Source: Streptomyces formicae (lineage in GTDB: Bacteria; Actinomycetota; Actinomycetes; Streptomycetales; Streptomycetaceae). From it: a DNA stretch of 64,000 bases. A program made the translations under genes and the position numbers. Every line of letters starts with the position of its first letter. The first letter of the stretch is position 1. This document shows positions 24,769 through 33,710 of this stretch, piece after piece. The notes below the pieces were generated by a model that was given only the letters and a program-made list of their open reading frames with translations, ran no database searches and was not told the origin of the DNA. The stretch lies in assembly GCF_022647665.1 (NCBI RefSeq), contig NZ_CP071872.1, forward strand, positions 5,456,001-5,520,000. The letters are read 5' to 3'.

Positions 24769-26097
24769 ATGAGCGGCATCGAGCAGGCGAGGAAGACGGC
24801 GGAAGGACTGGCGTTCCTGTCGGGCTTCGGCAACGAGCACAGCTCGGAGGCGGTGCCCGGCGCACTGCCCCTCGGGCGGAACTCGCCGCAGCGCGCACCG
24901 CTCGGCCTGTACGCGGAGCAGCTCAGCGGCTCCGCCTTCACCGAGCCGCGCGCCCACAACCGCCGCTCGTGGCTGTACCGGATCCGCCCCTCGGCGGCCC
25001 ATCCCCCGTTCGTCCGCGCCGACAACGGCGCCATCCGCTCTGCGCCGTTCACCGAGACCGTGCCCGACCCGAACCGGCTGCGCTGGAACCCGCTGCCCGA
25101 GCCCGAGCCCGGCACCGACTGGCTGGCGGGCCTGTGGACCCTCGGCGGCAACGGCGACGCCACCCAGCGCACCGGCATGGCCGTGCACCTCTACCACGCC
25201 AACGCCGCCATGGGGCGCCGGGTGTTCAGCGACGCCGACGGCGAGCTGCTGATCGTGCCCGAGCGCGGCGGACTGCTGCTCCGCACCGAGCTGGGCCTGC
25301 TGGCCGTGCGCCCGGGCGAGGTGGCGCTGATCCCCCGCGGGGTGCGCTTCCGCGTCGAGCTGCTCGACGAGACCGCCCGCGGCTATGTCTGCGAGAACTA
25401 CGGACAGCCCTTCCAGCTCCCCGACCTGGGGCCGATCGGCGCCAACGGACTCGCCAACCCGCGGGACTTCAGGGCACCGGTCGCCGCCTACGAGGACGTC
25501 GAGGAGCCGGTGGAGGTGGTCAGCAAGTTCTGCGGCAACCTCTGGACGGCGACGTACGACCACTCCCCCCTCGATGTCGTCGCCTGGCACGGCAACCACG
25601 TGCCGTACGTCTACGACCTGCGCACCTTCAACGTCATCGGGACGATCTCCTACGACCACCCGGACCCGTCGATCTTCACGGTCCTGACGTCGCCCAGCGA
25701 CACCCCCGGGCTCGCGGGCGTGGACTTCGTCGTCTTCGCCCCGCGCTGGCTGGTCGGTGAGGACACCTTCCGGCCGCCGTACTTCCACCGGAACGTGATG
25801 AGCGAGTACATGGGGCTCATCGAGGGCGCCTACGACGCCAAGACTGCCGGTGAAGGGGGTTTTGTCCCGGGCGGCGGCTCGCTGCACAACATGATGTCCG
25901 CGCACGGTCCCGACCGGGAGACCTTCGACCGCGCCGGCGCCGCCGAGCTGAAGCCGCAGAAGATCGACGACGGTCTCGCCTTCATGTTCGAGACCCGCTG
26001 GCCGGTGACGGCCACCGTCCAGGCCGCGAACGCCGGACACCTGCAGAGGGGGTACGACGACGTGTGGCAGGGTCTTGAGCGCCACTTCCGGTCCTGA
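24769..26097 (+). CDS. hmgA: homogentisate 1,2-dioxygenase
   Basis: 442 residues. It opens the ring of homogentisate to maleylacetoacetate in tyrosine and phenylalanine breakdown, using Fe(II) and O2. Start LAFLSGFGNEHSSEAVPGAL and the C-terminal FVPGGGSLHNMMSAHGPD are diagnostic. The iron ligands by family alignment are His340 and Glu346 (YFHRNVMSEYMG) and His379 (SAHGPD). Length matches the family. GGGAG lies five bases before the ATG. It is divergent from a TetR gene and followed by a GntR gene; no fahA or maiA is adjacent. Confidence 0.96.
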   Translation: MSGIEQARKTAEGLAFLSGFGNEHSSEAVPGALPLGRNSPQRAPLGLYAEQLSGSAFTEPRAHNRRSWLYRIRPSAAHPPFVRADNGAIRSAPFTETVPDPNRLRWNPLPEPEPGTDWLAGLWTLGGNGDATQRTGMAVHLYHANAAMGRRVFSDADGELLIVPERGGLLLRTELGLLAVRPGEVALIPRGVRFRVELLDETARGYVCENYGQPFQLPDLGPIGANGLANPRDFRAPVAAYEDVEEPVEVVSKFCGNLWTATYDHSPLDVVAWHGNHVPYVYDLRTFNVIGTISYDHPDPSIFTVLTSPSDTPGLAGVDFVVFAPRWLVGEDTFRPPYFHRNVMSEYMGLIEGAYDAKTAGEGGFVPGGGSLHNMMSAHGPDRETFDRAGAAELKPQKIDDGLAFMFETRWPVTATVQAANAGHLQRGYDDVWQGLERHFRS

Positions 26098-26161
26098 GTG
26101 CCGCCCTCCGGGCCCTGAGCGCCACTTCCGGTCCCGAGGCCGGATCTGATACGGAGTTGCC

Positions 26162-26911
26162 GTGACCGCCTTCGCTCCCGACTCGCTCGTCCTGAACCGC
26201 AAGCTGCCGCTCTGGTACCAGGTCTCGCAGTCCCTGCGCGCCTCGATACTGGGACGCCGGCCGCACGACCCGCTGCGGCTGCCCACCGAGGAGCAGCTCG
26301 CCGAGCACTACGGCGTGAGCGTGCTGACCATGCGGCAGGCGCTGAAGGAGCTGGAGTCGGAGGGGCTGATCAGCCGGCACCGGCGGCGCGGCACCTTCAT
26401 CGAACCGGGCGCCCGGCGCGGCGCCCCGCGGCGGCTGCTGGGCTCGATCGACGCGATCGTGGCCCAGCAGTCGGGCGAGCGGACCACCGTCCTCGGCCAC
26501 GGGACGTCGCCCGTGCCCGGCGAACTCGCCGAGCACTTCACTGACGTGGACGAGGTCGTGACATACCGGCGGCTGCGCTGCGACGGCGAGAGCGGGGAGC
26601 CCACCAACTGGGCCGAGAACGCGGTGCGGCCGGACATCGCCGCCGGCATCGACGTCGCGGACCTCGAGCGCTGGCCGATGACGAAGGTGCTGCGGGACGT
26701 CGTGGGGGTAAGGATCAGCCGGGTCACCGACACGGTCGAGGCGCGGCTGGCCGACCCGGAGACGGCGGAGCTGCTCCAGGTGCCGCTCCTGTCACCGATC
26801 CTGCACTACACGGGGGTGACGTACGACGACGAGGGGCGGGTGGTCGATGTGGCGCGGATCCGGTACCGGGGGGACCGGTTCTCGTTCTCGGTGACCATCG
26901 AGGCGGAGTGA
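26162..26911 (+). CDS. GntR family regulator with UTRA domain
   Basis: 249 residues. The winged helix (residues about 12-80) contains LPTEEQLAEHYGVSVLTMRQ and LISRHRRRGTFI; the C-terminal half is a UTRA ligand domain with TYRRLRCDGE and ISRVTDTVEARLADPETAELL. HutC-type GntR proteins sense small metabolites. GTG start, 64 bp after hmgA and same strand, so it may be part of the same transcript. Confidence 0.85.
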   Translation: MTAFAPDSLVLNRKLPLWYQVSQSLRASILGRRPHDPLRLPTEEQLAEHYGVSVLTMRQALKELESEGLISRHRRRGTFIEPGARRGAPRRLLGSIDAIVAQQSGERTTVLGHGTSPVPGELAEHFTDVDEVVTYRRLRCDGESGEPTNWAENAVRPDIAAGIDVADLERWPMTKVLRDVVGVRISRVTDTVEARLADPETAELLQVPLLSPILHYTGVTYDDEGRVVDVARIRYRGDRFSFSVTIEAE

Positions 26912-26920
26912 CCGGGCGGA

Positions 26921-28099
26921 GTGACCACGACCATGCTGCTGGACGACCTGATGCCCTGGTCCACCGGACCGCTGCGACTCGGCCGCGGCTGGGTGGTCGC
27001 ACCCGATGCCCGCACGCTCAGGGCCCGCTGGGACACGCTCGTACGGTCCGCGGTGGAGGAGCGCCGGGCGCTCTTCGGGGAGACGCGGGCGCGGGGGCTG
27101 CACACCGCGGTGGCCGCGCTGCCGGGGCAGTCCACGGGGACGGCGCGGTTCGTGCGGGAGGAAGGCCCCTGCCCGGAGCCGGTGCGGATCGTGCACGGGG
27201 CGTTCGACGAGCAGTGGGTCATCCCCGACCACCGGCTGATCGACATCGCGCGGCCCGAGTTGTGGCGGGTGGCGGACGAGCGGCAGCTGTTCGCCGTGGA
27301 GCAGGGGCATGTGCCGGGAGCTGCGGGGCCCGCGCTGCTCGTCTCCGGGGCGCTGCCCGAGGGCCGCTCGCCGGCCGGACGGCCGGGGCGGATACGGCCG
27401 CTGTACCGGCGGCCGGGCGGGCGTGAGCCCAATCTGGCGCCCGGGCTGCTCGACGCGCTGACGCGCCGGTACGGGCACGAGGCCGCCCCGGAGGACGTGT
27501 TCGCGTGGGCCGTGGCCGCCGGGCGGGCGACGGCGAAGGGGTGCGAGGTGCCGTTTCCCGCGGATGCGGGCGTGTGGGCACACGGAGTCGAGCTGGGGCG
27601 GCGGATCACCGGGATCCAGCTGAGGGGCGCGCGGGGCGGTGAGCGGCCCAGGCTGCCCGGGGGCCGGCGGCCCTATGTCCGGGCCGCGCTTCCGGCCCGG
27701 CCCATGGACATCGCGTACGACGCCGGCGAAGAGGCACTGCTCATCGGCGAGGGGCGGATCGCGCCCGTGCCGGCTGAGGCATGGGACTTCCGGGTGGGCG
27801 GGGTCCGGGTGCTGGAGCAATGGTTCGAGCGGCGGACCGCCGAGGTGGAGCCGGGCACGCTGGAGGCGATACGGCCCGGCACCTGGCCGCAGGAGTGGAC
27901 CTCGGAACTGCTCGAACTGATCACCGTGCTGGCGCTGCTGGGTCAACTGGAGGCGCGGCGGGCCGAATTGGGTGAGCAGGTCGCGCGTGCGGAGCTGCCG
28001 GAAGTGCCGGTGCCCGCGGTCCCTGCCGCCGCCCGCCGGCCCGCGTCGGTGCTCGACCACCACGAGGAGGGCCCGGAGGGCCAGTTCGCGCTCGTCTGA
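26921..28099 (+). CDS. standalone type ISP restriction/modification C-terminal (specificity) domain protein
   Basis: 392 residues with no N-terminal nuclease, helicase or methyltransferase motifs. The core resembles the C-terminal specificity domain of type ISP enzymes: VIPDHRLIDIARPELWRV, ADERQLFAVEQG, EPNLAPGLLDALTRRYGHEA, PEDVFAWAVAA, ALLIGEGRIAPVPAEAWDF and PQEWTSELLELITVLALL. In the full enzymes this region recognises DNA. As an orphan its role is unknown: a relic, a decoy or a DNA-binding regulator. GTG start nine bases after the GntR stop, so it is probably co-transcribed with it. Confidence 0.7.
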   Translation: MTTTMLLDDLMPWSTGPLRLGRGWVVAPDARTLRARWDTLVRSAVEERRALFGETRARGLHTAVAALPGQSTGTARFVREEGPCPEPVRIVHGAFDEQWVIPDHRLIDIARPELWRVADERQLFAVEQGHVPGAAGPALLVSGALPEGRSPAGRPGRIRPLYRRPGGREPNLAPGLLDALTRRYGHEAAPEDVFAWAVAAGRATAKGCEVPFPADAGVWAHGVELGRRITGIQLRGARGGERPRLPGGRRPYVRAALPARPMDIAYDAGEEALLIGEGRIAPVPAEAWDFRVGGVRVLEQWFERRTAEVEPGTLEAIRPGTWPQEWTSELLELITVLALLGQLEARRAELGEQVARAELPEVPVPAVPAAARRPASVLDHHEEGPEGQFALV

Positions 28100-28128
28100 G
28101 GCGGCCGTGCAGGGCGCGTGCGCGAGCC

Positions 28129-28204
28129 GGTCGCGCAGGGCGTGCGCGAGGCGTGCGGCCGAGGCGGTCGCGCAGGGTGTGCGTGCGAGGCGTACGGCCG
28201 AGGC
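28129..28204. repeat. degenerate tandem repeat, about 38 bp
   Basis: Two adjacent units beginning GGTCGCGCAGGG (28129-28165 and 28166-28204) differ by a few bases and a 2-bp insertion; a partial third unit precedes them. They fill the gap between the ISP-domain gene and the CoA transferase. Confidence 0.55.
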
Positions 28205-28247
28205 GCCCGGATGACAAAGGTGGTGTGTACACGGTAGTACGGCTCCC

Positions 28248-29468
28248 ATGAGCCAGCCGCTGTCCCAGCAGTCCTCGCCGGCCCCGTTGCCCCTCGACGG
28301 TGTCACGGTCGTCGCCGTCGAGCAGGCCGTGTCGGCACCCTTCGCCACGCGCCAGCTCGCCGACCTCGGCGCGCGCGTCATCAAGGTCGAGCGCCCGGAC
28401 GGCGGCGACTTCGCCCGCGGCTACGACACGGCGGCACAGGGACTCGCCTCGCACTTCGTCTGGTGCAACCGCGGCAAGGAGTCGCTCGCGGTCGATCTGA
28501 AGGACCCGCGCGGGCTCGCGGTGGTGCGCCGGCTCGTCGCAGGCGCGGACGTCTTCGTACAGAACCTGGCACAGGGCGCGGCGCAGCGGCTGGGGCTGGA
28601 CGCGGCCACGCTGTGCGCGGCACATCCGCGGCTGGTGGCCGTGGACATCTCGGGGTACGGCCCGGACGGTCCCTATGCGCACAAGCGGGCGTACGACATG
28701 CTCGTGCAGTGCGAGGCCGGACTGGTGTCGGTGACCGGTACCGCCGAGCAGCCGGTGAAGGCCGGGATTCCGGCCGCCGACATCGCGGCGGCGATGTACG
28801 CGTTCTCGGGGGTGCTCGCGGCACTCCTGCGGCGGACGACGACGGGACGGGGCGGCCCCGTGGAGATCTCGATGCTGGACGCGCTCGCGGAGTGGATGGG
28901 GCATCCGCTGCACCACGGGATGCACGGCGGTGCGGCGCCGGCGCGCACGGGTGTGGCGCACTCCGTCATCTCCCCGTACGACGCGTATGCGACGGCGGAC
29001 GGCGGGCAGGTGCTGCTGTCCGTGCAGAACGACCGCGAGTGGCGGCGGCTGGCGGAGCAGGTGCTGGACCGGCCCGAGCTGGGCGATGACCCGGCCTTCG
29101 CCACGAACGCGGCGCGCACGGTGAACCGGGCGAAGACGGACGCCGCGGTCGCGGAGGCGCTGGCGCTGCTGGACACGGCGGAGGCCGTCGCCCGGCTGGA
29201 AGCGGCGGGCATCGCCTGCGCCCGGCTGAACACGGTCGGGGACCTGGCGGACCATCCCCAGCTGGCGGCCCGCTCCCGCTGGCGCGAAGTCGGCTCCCCC
29301 GCGGGCCCGCTGCGGGCGCTGCTGCCCCCGATCACCCTGCCCGGCGGTCCGCAGCCGCTGATGGGCGCGGTCCCCGCACTCGGCGAGCACACCGACGCTC
29401 TGCTGCGCGAGGCGGGACTGACGGAGGAGGAGACGGCGGTGCTGCGGAGGGCCGGGGTCGTGGTGTGA
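28248..29468 (+). CDS. CaiB/BaiF family (class III) CoA transferase
   Basis: 406 residues. The N-terminal VAVEQAVSAPFATRQLADLG and KVERPDGGDFARG, then the catalytic Asp150 in RAYDMLVQ and GIPAADIAAAMYAFSGVLAAL, are characteristic of family III CoA transferases. They move CoA between carboxylic acids through an aspartyl-CoA intermediate. Upstream (28219-28238) are paired GTAC half-sites that could be an operator. The substrate is unknown and there are no dedicated pathway neighbours. Confidence 0.88.
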   Translation: MSQPLSQQSSPAPLPLDGVTVVAVEQAVSAPFATRQLADLGARVIKVERPDGGDFARGYDTAAQGLASHFVWCNRGKESLAVDLKDPRGLAVVRRLVAGADVFVQNLAQGAAQRLGLDAATLCAAHPRLVAVDISGYGPDGPYAHKRAYDMLVQCEAGLVSVTGTAEQPVKAGIPAADIAAAMYAFSGVLAALLRRTTTGRGGPVEISMLDALAEWMGHPLHHGMHGGAAPARTGVAHSVISPYDAYATADGGQVLLSVQNDREWRRLAEQVLDRPELGDDPAFATNAARTVNRAKTDAAVAEALALLDTAEAVARLEAAGIACARLNTVGDLADHPQLAARSRWREVGSPAGPLRALLPPITLPGGPQPLMGAVPALGEHTDALLREAGLTEEETAVLRRAGVVV

Positions 29469-29807
29469 CCGCCCGCATGGCCGCGGACGCCCTGTGTGAC
29501 CGGATTTGCGCGTGCCCTTCGCCACAGCCGGTCTGCCTGGCCACGGGGTCGCCGACGGACCCGGGCCGTCCGTCGCCCTCTCCACCGCGCGCCTGTGACC
29601 TGCGGCGATGCCCTGCCGACGGGCCCGTGGTGCGAGTGTCGCCGAGGACTCCGCCCGAGGCGGGCACAACAGGCGAGTCGCTCGAACGCTGGATAAACTC
29701 CTCGTTTGCCGTGCGCGCAACAACGCAGCGCACCACTGGACGAACGGAGAGTGAGATATGCGCAGGAACGAGCCGTGCGCAATATCGTTCGGCGATCGGC
29801 ACGCCGC
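29469..29807. other. upstream region of the Pls-type synthetase gene
   Basis: 339 bp without a convincing gene. A -10-like TAAACT is at 29694-29699, with no clear -35. Nothing else recognised. An in-frame GTG at 29775 with AGGA upstream could be the true synthetase start. Confidence 0.3.
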
Positions 29808-32800
29808 ATGACCGTCGTCCCTGATACCGCGACCCTTCTCGACCCGCTCCTCGACGGCGCCCCCGTACCGGAACCGGCGTTCTTCGCCGCCGGTGGCGCC
29901 CCCGCCGAGCGCACCCTGCTCGACATCCTCGACGAGACGGCGCGCCGCCACCCGGACTCGCCGGCCGTCGACGACGGCATCGCGCCCCTGACGTACTCCG
30001 CCCTCCTCGACGAGGTCGAGGCGCTGCGGCTGCGGCTCGCCGACGCGGGCGTCGGCACCGGCGACCGGGTCGGCGTGCGCGTCCCGTCCGGGACCGCCGA
30101 CCTGTACGTCTCCATCCTCGCCGTCCTCGCGGCGGGCGCCGCGTACGTCCCTGTCGATGCCGAGGACCCCGACGAGCGCGCCGAACTCGTCTTCGGCGAG
30201 GCGGCCGTGAGCGCCGTGATCGGTGCGGGCCGGAGCATCGAGGCGAGCGGCACGCCGTCCGGAGCCACGGGCGGCAGGCCCGCTCCCGGCGACGACGCCT
30301 GGATCATCTTCACGTCCGGCTCGACCGGGAAGCCCAAGGGCGTCGCGGTCACCCACCGCAGCGCGGCGGCCTTCGTCGACGCCGAGGCGCGGCTGTTCCT
30401 GACGGACGCGCCCCTGGGCCCGGGCGACCGTGTGCTCGCCGGGCTCTCCGTCGCCTTCGACGCCTCCTGCGAGGAGATGTGGCTGGCCTGGCGCCATGGC
30501 GCATGCCTGGTCCCCGCCCCGCGCTCCCTCGTCCGCACCGGTCTCGACCTCGGCCCCTGGCTGGTCGAGCAGCGCATCACCGTCGTGTCGACGGTCCCCA
30601 CACTTGCCGCGCTGTGGCCCGCGGAGGCGCTCGACGAGGTACGACTGCTCATCTTCGGCGGCGAGGCGTGCCCGCCCGAGCTGGCCGAGCGCATGGCCGT
30701 CCCCGGGCGCGAGGTCTGGAACACCTACGGCCCCACCGAGGCCACGGTCGTCGCCTGCGCGGCCCCGCTCACCGGCGAGGGCCCGGTGCGCATCGGACTC
30801 CCCCTGGACGGCTGGGAACTCGCCGTCGTCGACGGCCGGGGCGAACTCCTGCCCATGGGTGAGACCGGTGAGCTCGTCATCGGCGGCGTCGGTCTCGCCC
30901 GCTACCTGGACCCCGCCAAGGACGCCGAGAAGTACGCCCCGCTGCCCGCCCTCAACTGGTCCCGCGCCTACCGCAGCGGCGACCTCGTGCGTGCTGAGCC
31001 CGAGGGCCTTCTCTTCGTCGGCCGCGCCGACGAGCAGATCAAGCTCGGCGGCCGCCGTATCGAGCTCGGCGAGATCGACGCCGCCCTCCAGGCCCTCCCG
31101 GGCGTGGCGGGCGCCGCTGCCGCGGTCCGTACGACGGCCGCGGGCCACCAGCTCCTGGTCGGCTACGTCGTGCCGGGCGAGGCCGGGCCCGAGTCCGGGT
31201 TCGACACCGGCGACGCCCTGGAGCGGCTGCGCAAGGAGCTGCCCGCCGCTCTCGTGCCCGTGATCGCCGTCGTCGACGACCTGCCGACCCGTACGTCCGG
31301 GAAGGTGGACCGCAACGCCCTGCCCTGGCCGCTCCCGGACAGCGGGGCGGACACCGACGGCGACACGGCCGCTCTCACCGAGACCGAGGCGTGGCTCGCC
31401 GAGCAGTGGCGCGAGCTGCTGGGCGCCCCTGTCACCGGCGCCGACGCGGACTTCTTCGCGAACGGTGGCGGCAGCCTGGCCGCCGCCCAGCTCGTGTCGC
31501 GGATCCGCGAGCGGTACGCCGCCGGCTCCGTCGGCGACATCTACCAGCACCCGACGCTCGGCGCGCTCGCCAAAACGCTGGACGCGGAGGGCGCCGCCGG
31601 TGCGAAGACCGGGACGGTACGACCGGTCCCGCGGTGGACCGGGGTCGTCCAGACCCTGCTGATGCTGCCGCTGCTCGGCGTCGCCGGGCTGCGCTGGGGC
31701 GTCGTCGCGGCCGCCGTCAACAACATCGTCGCACTGCCCTGGGCGCCCACCGTCTCCTGGTGGTGGGTGGCGCTCGGCTGGCTGCTCGTCGGCAGCCCGC
31801 CCGGGCGGATCGTGATCGCGGCGGGCGGCGCGCGGCTGCTGCTGCGCGGCGTGCGCCCCGGCACGTACGCCCGGGGCGGCAGCACCCACCTGCGGCTGTG
31901 GACGGCCGAGCGGCTCGTCGAGCTGAGCGGCGCGACGAGTCTCGCCGGCGCCTGGCTCACCTACTACGCGCGGGCGCTCGGCGTCCGCATCGCCGAGGAC
32001 GTCGATCTGCACGCCCTGCCGCCGGTGACCGGCATGCTGCGTCTCGGCAAGGGCGCCGCGGTCGAGCCGGAGGTGGACCTGTCGGGCCACTGGCTGGACG
32101 GCGACCGGCTGCGCATCGGCACCGTACGGATCGGCGCGGGCGCCACCGTCGGCGCACGCAGCACCCTCTTCCCGGGTGCGCGCATCGGCAAGCGTGCCGA
32201 GGTCGCCCCCGGATCCGGGGTGACCGGCGCCGTCCCGGCGGGCGAACGCTGGGCGGGCGTCCCGGCCTCCCGCAAGGGCAGGGCCAACCGCCATGTGCCC
32301 GCCGGCGGCCGCCCGGTGCGCAAACGCCGCTGGACCACCGTCTACTCGGTGTCCTCGCTGGTGCTCGGCGTGCTGCCGGCCCTCGCCGCGCTGCCCGGCC
32401 TGCTGGTGATCGGCGCCTTCCTGCGCGGCCGCACCGGCATCGGCGAGGCGATGGCGGCCGCGCTCGCCGCCGTCCCGCTCGCCACGGTCGCCTCGATGAT
32501 CACGTACGCGCTGCTGATCCTCGCCGGTGTGCGGGCGCTCGCGCTCGGGCTGCGCGAGGGGTACCACCCGGTGCACGGCCGCGTCGCCTGGCAGGCGTGG
32601 GCGACGGAGCGGCTGATGGACATGGCCCGGGTGCATCTCTTCCCGCTGTACGCGAGCCTGTTCACGCCCGTGTGGCTGCGGGCGCTCGGGATGAAGGTCG
32701 GCCGCGGGGTCGAGGCGTCGACCGTGCTGGCGCTGCCCGCGATGACGACCGTCGGCGACGGGGCCTTCCTCGCCGACGACACCATGGTCGCCTCGTACGA

Positions 32801-33710
32801 GCTCGGCGGCGGCTGGCTGCACATCGCCGAGGCGCGCGTCGGCAAGCGCGCCTTCCTCGGCAACTCCGGGATGACCGCCGCCGGCCGCCGGGTGCCCAAG
32901 CGGGGCCTCGTGGGCGTGCTGTCGGCGACCCCGAAGCGGGCGAAGCCGGGCTCGTCCTGGCTCGGTATGCCGCCGATGAAGCTGCCCCGGGCGGCGGAGG
33001 AGGGCGACCAGAGCCGCACCTTCGCCCCTCCGCGGCGGCTCAAGTGGGCGCGGGCGGCCGTCGAGTTGCTCCGTGTCGTGCCGGTCATGTGCGGCGTCGC
33101 GCTCGCCGTGCTCGCGTTCGGGGCCTTCACCTGGCTGGCCGGGCGCTTCGGCTACCCGGTCGCGCTGCTGTCCGGCGGCGCGGTGCTGGCGGCCGCGGGT
33201 GGGGTGGCCTGCGTGGTCGCGATCGCGATGAAGTGGCTGCTGGTGGGCCGGTTCCGGACGGTCGAGCACCCGCTGTGGTCGTCGTTCGTGTGGCGAAACG
33301 AGCTCGCCGACACCTTCGTCGAGGTGCTCGCGGTGCCGTGGCTGGTCGGCGCGGTCGGCGGCACCCCGCTGATGAACCTGTGGCTGCGTGGCCTCGGCGC
33401 CCGCATCGGCCGCGGTGCCTGGTGCGAGACGTACTGGCTGCCGGAGGCCGACCTCGTCACCGTCGGCGGCGGCGCCAGCGTCAACCGGGGCTGTGTCGTG
33501 CAGACCCACCTCTTCCACGACCGGATCATGCGCATGGACAATGTCGTCCTCGGAGCCGGTGCCACGCTCGGTCCGCACGGCATCGCGCTGCCCGGCGCGG
33601 TGATCGGCGACCGCGCGGCGGTCGGCCCGGCGTCGCTGGTGATGCGCGGGGAGAGCGTGCCCGCGGACACCCGCTGGCTGGGCAACCCGATCGCGGCGTG
33701 GCGGAAGTGA
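29808..33710 (+). CDS. Pls/PosA-type nonribosomal peptide synthetase (cationic homopoly-amino-acid synthetase)
   Basis: 1300 residues, the architecture of epsilon-poly-L-lysine synthetase. An adenylation domain occupies residues about 35-520 (A3 core FTSGSTGKPKG near 167, A4 FDASCEEMW near 217, NTYGPTEATVV near 304, GKVDRNALP near 505). A carrier domain follows with phosphopantetheine Ser556 (FFANGGGSLAAAQL). Then come six hydrophobic segments in three pairs (from about 612, 845 and 1090) separating three soluble hexapeptide-repeat-like modules. There is no condensation or thioesterase domain; in Pls the membrane-bound modules do the polymerisation. The hand-read specificity code, DAESIGTVVK, resembles Lys codes. 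A 4-bp overlap couples it to the M1 peptidase. The start is uncertain: ATG 29808 has a weak ribosome site, and GTG 29775 is an alternative. Confidence 0.9.
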   Translation: MTVVPDTATLLDPLLDGAPVPEPAFFAAGGAPAERTLLDILDETARRHPDSPAVDDGIAPLTYSALLDEVEALRLRLADAGVGTGDRVGVRVPSGTADLYVSILAVLAAGAAYVPVDAEDPDERAELVFGEAAVSAVIGAGRSIEASGTPSGATGGRPAPGDDAWIIFTSGSTGKPKGVAVTHRSAAAFVDAEARLFLTDAPLGPGDRVLAGLSVAFDASCEEMWLAWRHGACLVPAPRSLVRTGLDLGPWLVEQRITVVSTVPTLAALWPAEALDEVRLLIFGGEACPPELAERMAVPGREVWNTYGPTEATVVACAAPLTGEGPVRIGLPLDGWELAVVDGRGELLPMGETGELVIGGVGLARYLDPAKDAEKYAPLPALNWSRAYRSGDLVRAEPEGLLFVGRADEQIKLGGRRIELGEIDAALQALPGVAGAAAAVRTTAAGHQLLVGYVVPGEAGPESGFDTGDALERLRKELPAALVPVIAVVDDLPTRTSGKVDRNALPWPLPDSGADTDGDTAALTETEAWLAEQWRELLGAPVTGADADFFANGGGSLAAAQLVSRIRERYAAGSVGDIYQHPTLGALAKTLDAEGAAGAKTGTVRPVPRWTGVVQTLLMLPLLGVAGLRWGVVAAAVNNIVALPWAPTVSWWWVALGWLLVGSPPGRIVIAAGGARLLLRGVRPGTYARGGSTHLRLWTAERLVELSGATSLAGAWLTYYARALGVRIAEDVDLHALPPVTGMLRLGKGAAVEPEVDLSGHWLDGDRLRIGTVRIGAGATVGARSTLFPGARIGKRAEVAPGSGVTGAVPAGERWAGVPASRKGRANRHVPAGGRPVRKRRWTTVYSVSSLVLGVLPALAALPGLLVIGAFLRGRTGIGEAMAAALAAVPLATVASMITYALLILAGVRALALGLREGYHPVHGRVAWQAWATERLMDMARVHLFPLYASLFTPVWLRALGMKVGRGVEASTVLALPAMTTVGDGAFLADDTMVASYELGGGWLHIAEARVGKRAFLGNSGMTAAGRRVPKRGLVGVLSATPKRAKPGSSWLGMPPMKLPRAAEEGDQSRTFAPPRRLKWARAAVELLRVVPVMCGVALAVLAFGAFTWLAGRFGYPVALLSGGAVLAAAGGVACVVAIAMKWLLVGRFRTVEHPLWSSFVWRNELADTFVEVLAVPWLVGAVGGTPLMNLWLRGLGARIGRGAWCETYWLPEADLVTVGGGASVNRGCVVQTHLFHDRIMRMDNVVLGAGATLGPHGIALPGAVIGDRAAVGPASLVMRGESVPADTRWLGNPIAAWRK

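Noticed and set aside
29465..29824. 119-residue plus-strand ORF before the synthetase
   Set aside because: No family features; overlaps the synthetase start, and the codon pattern is unlike neighbouring genes.
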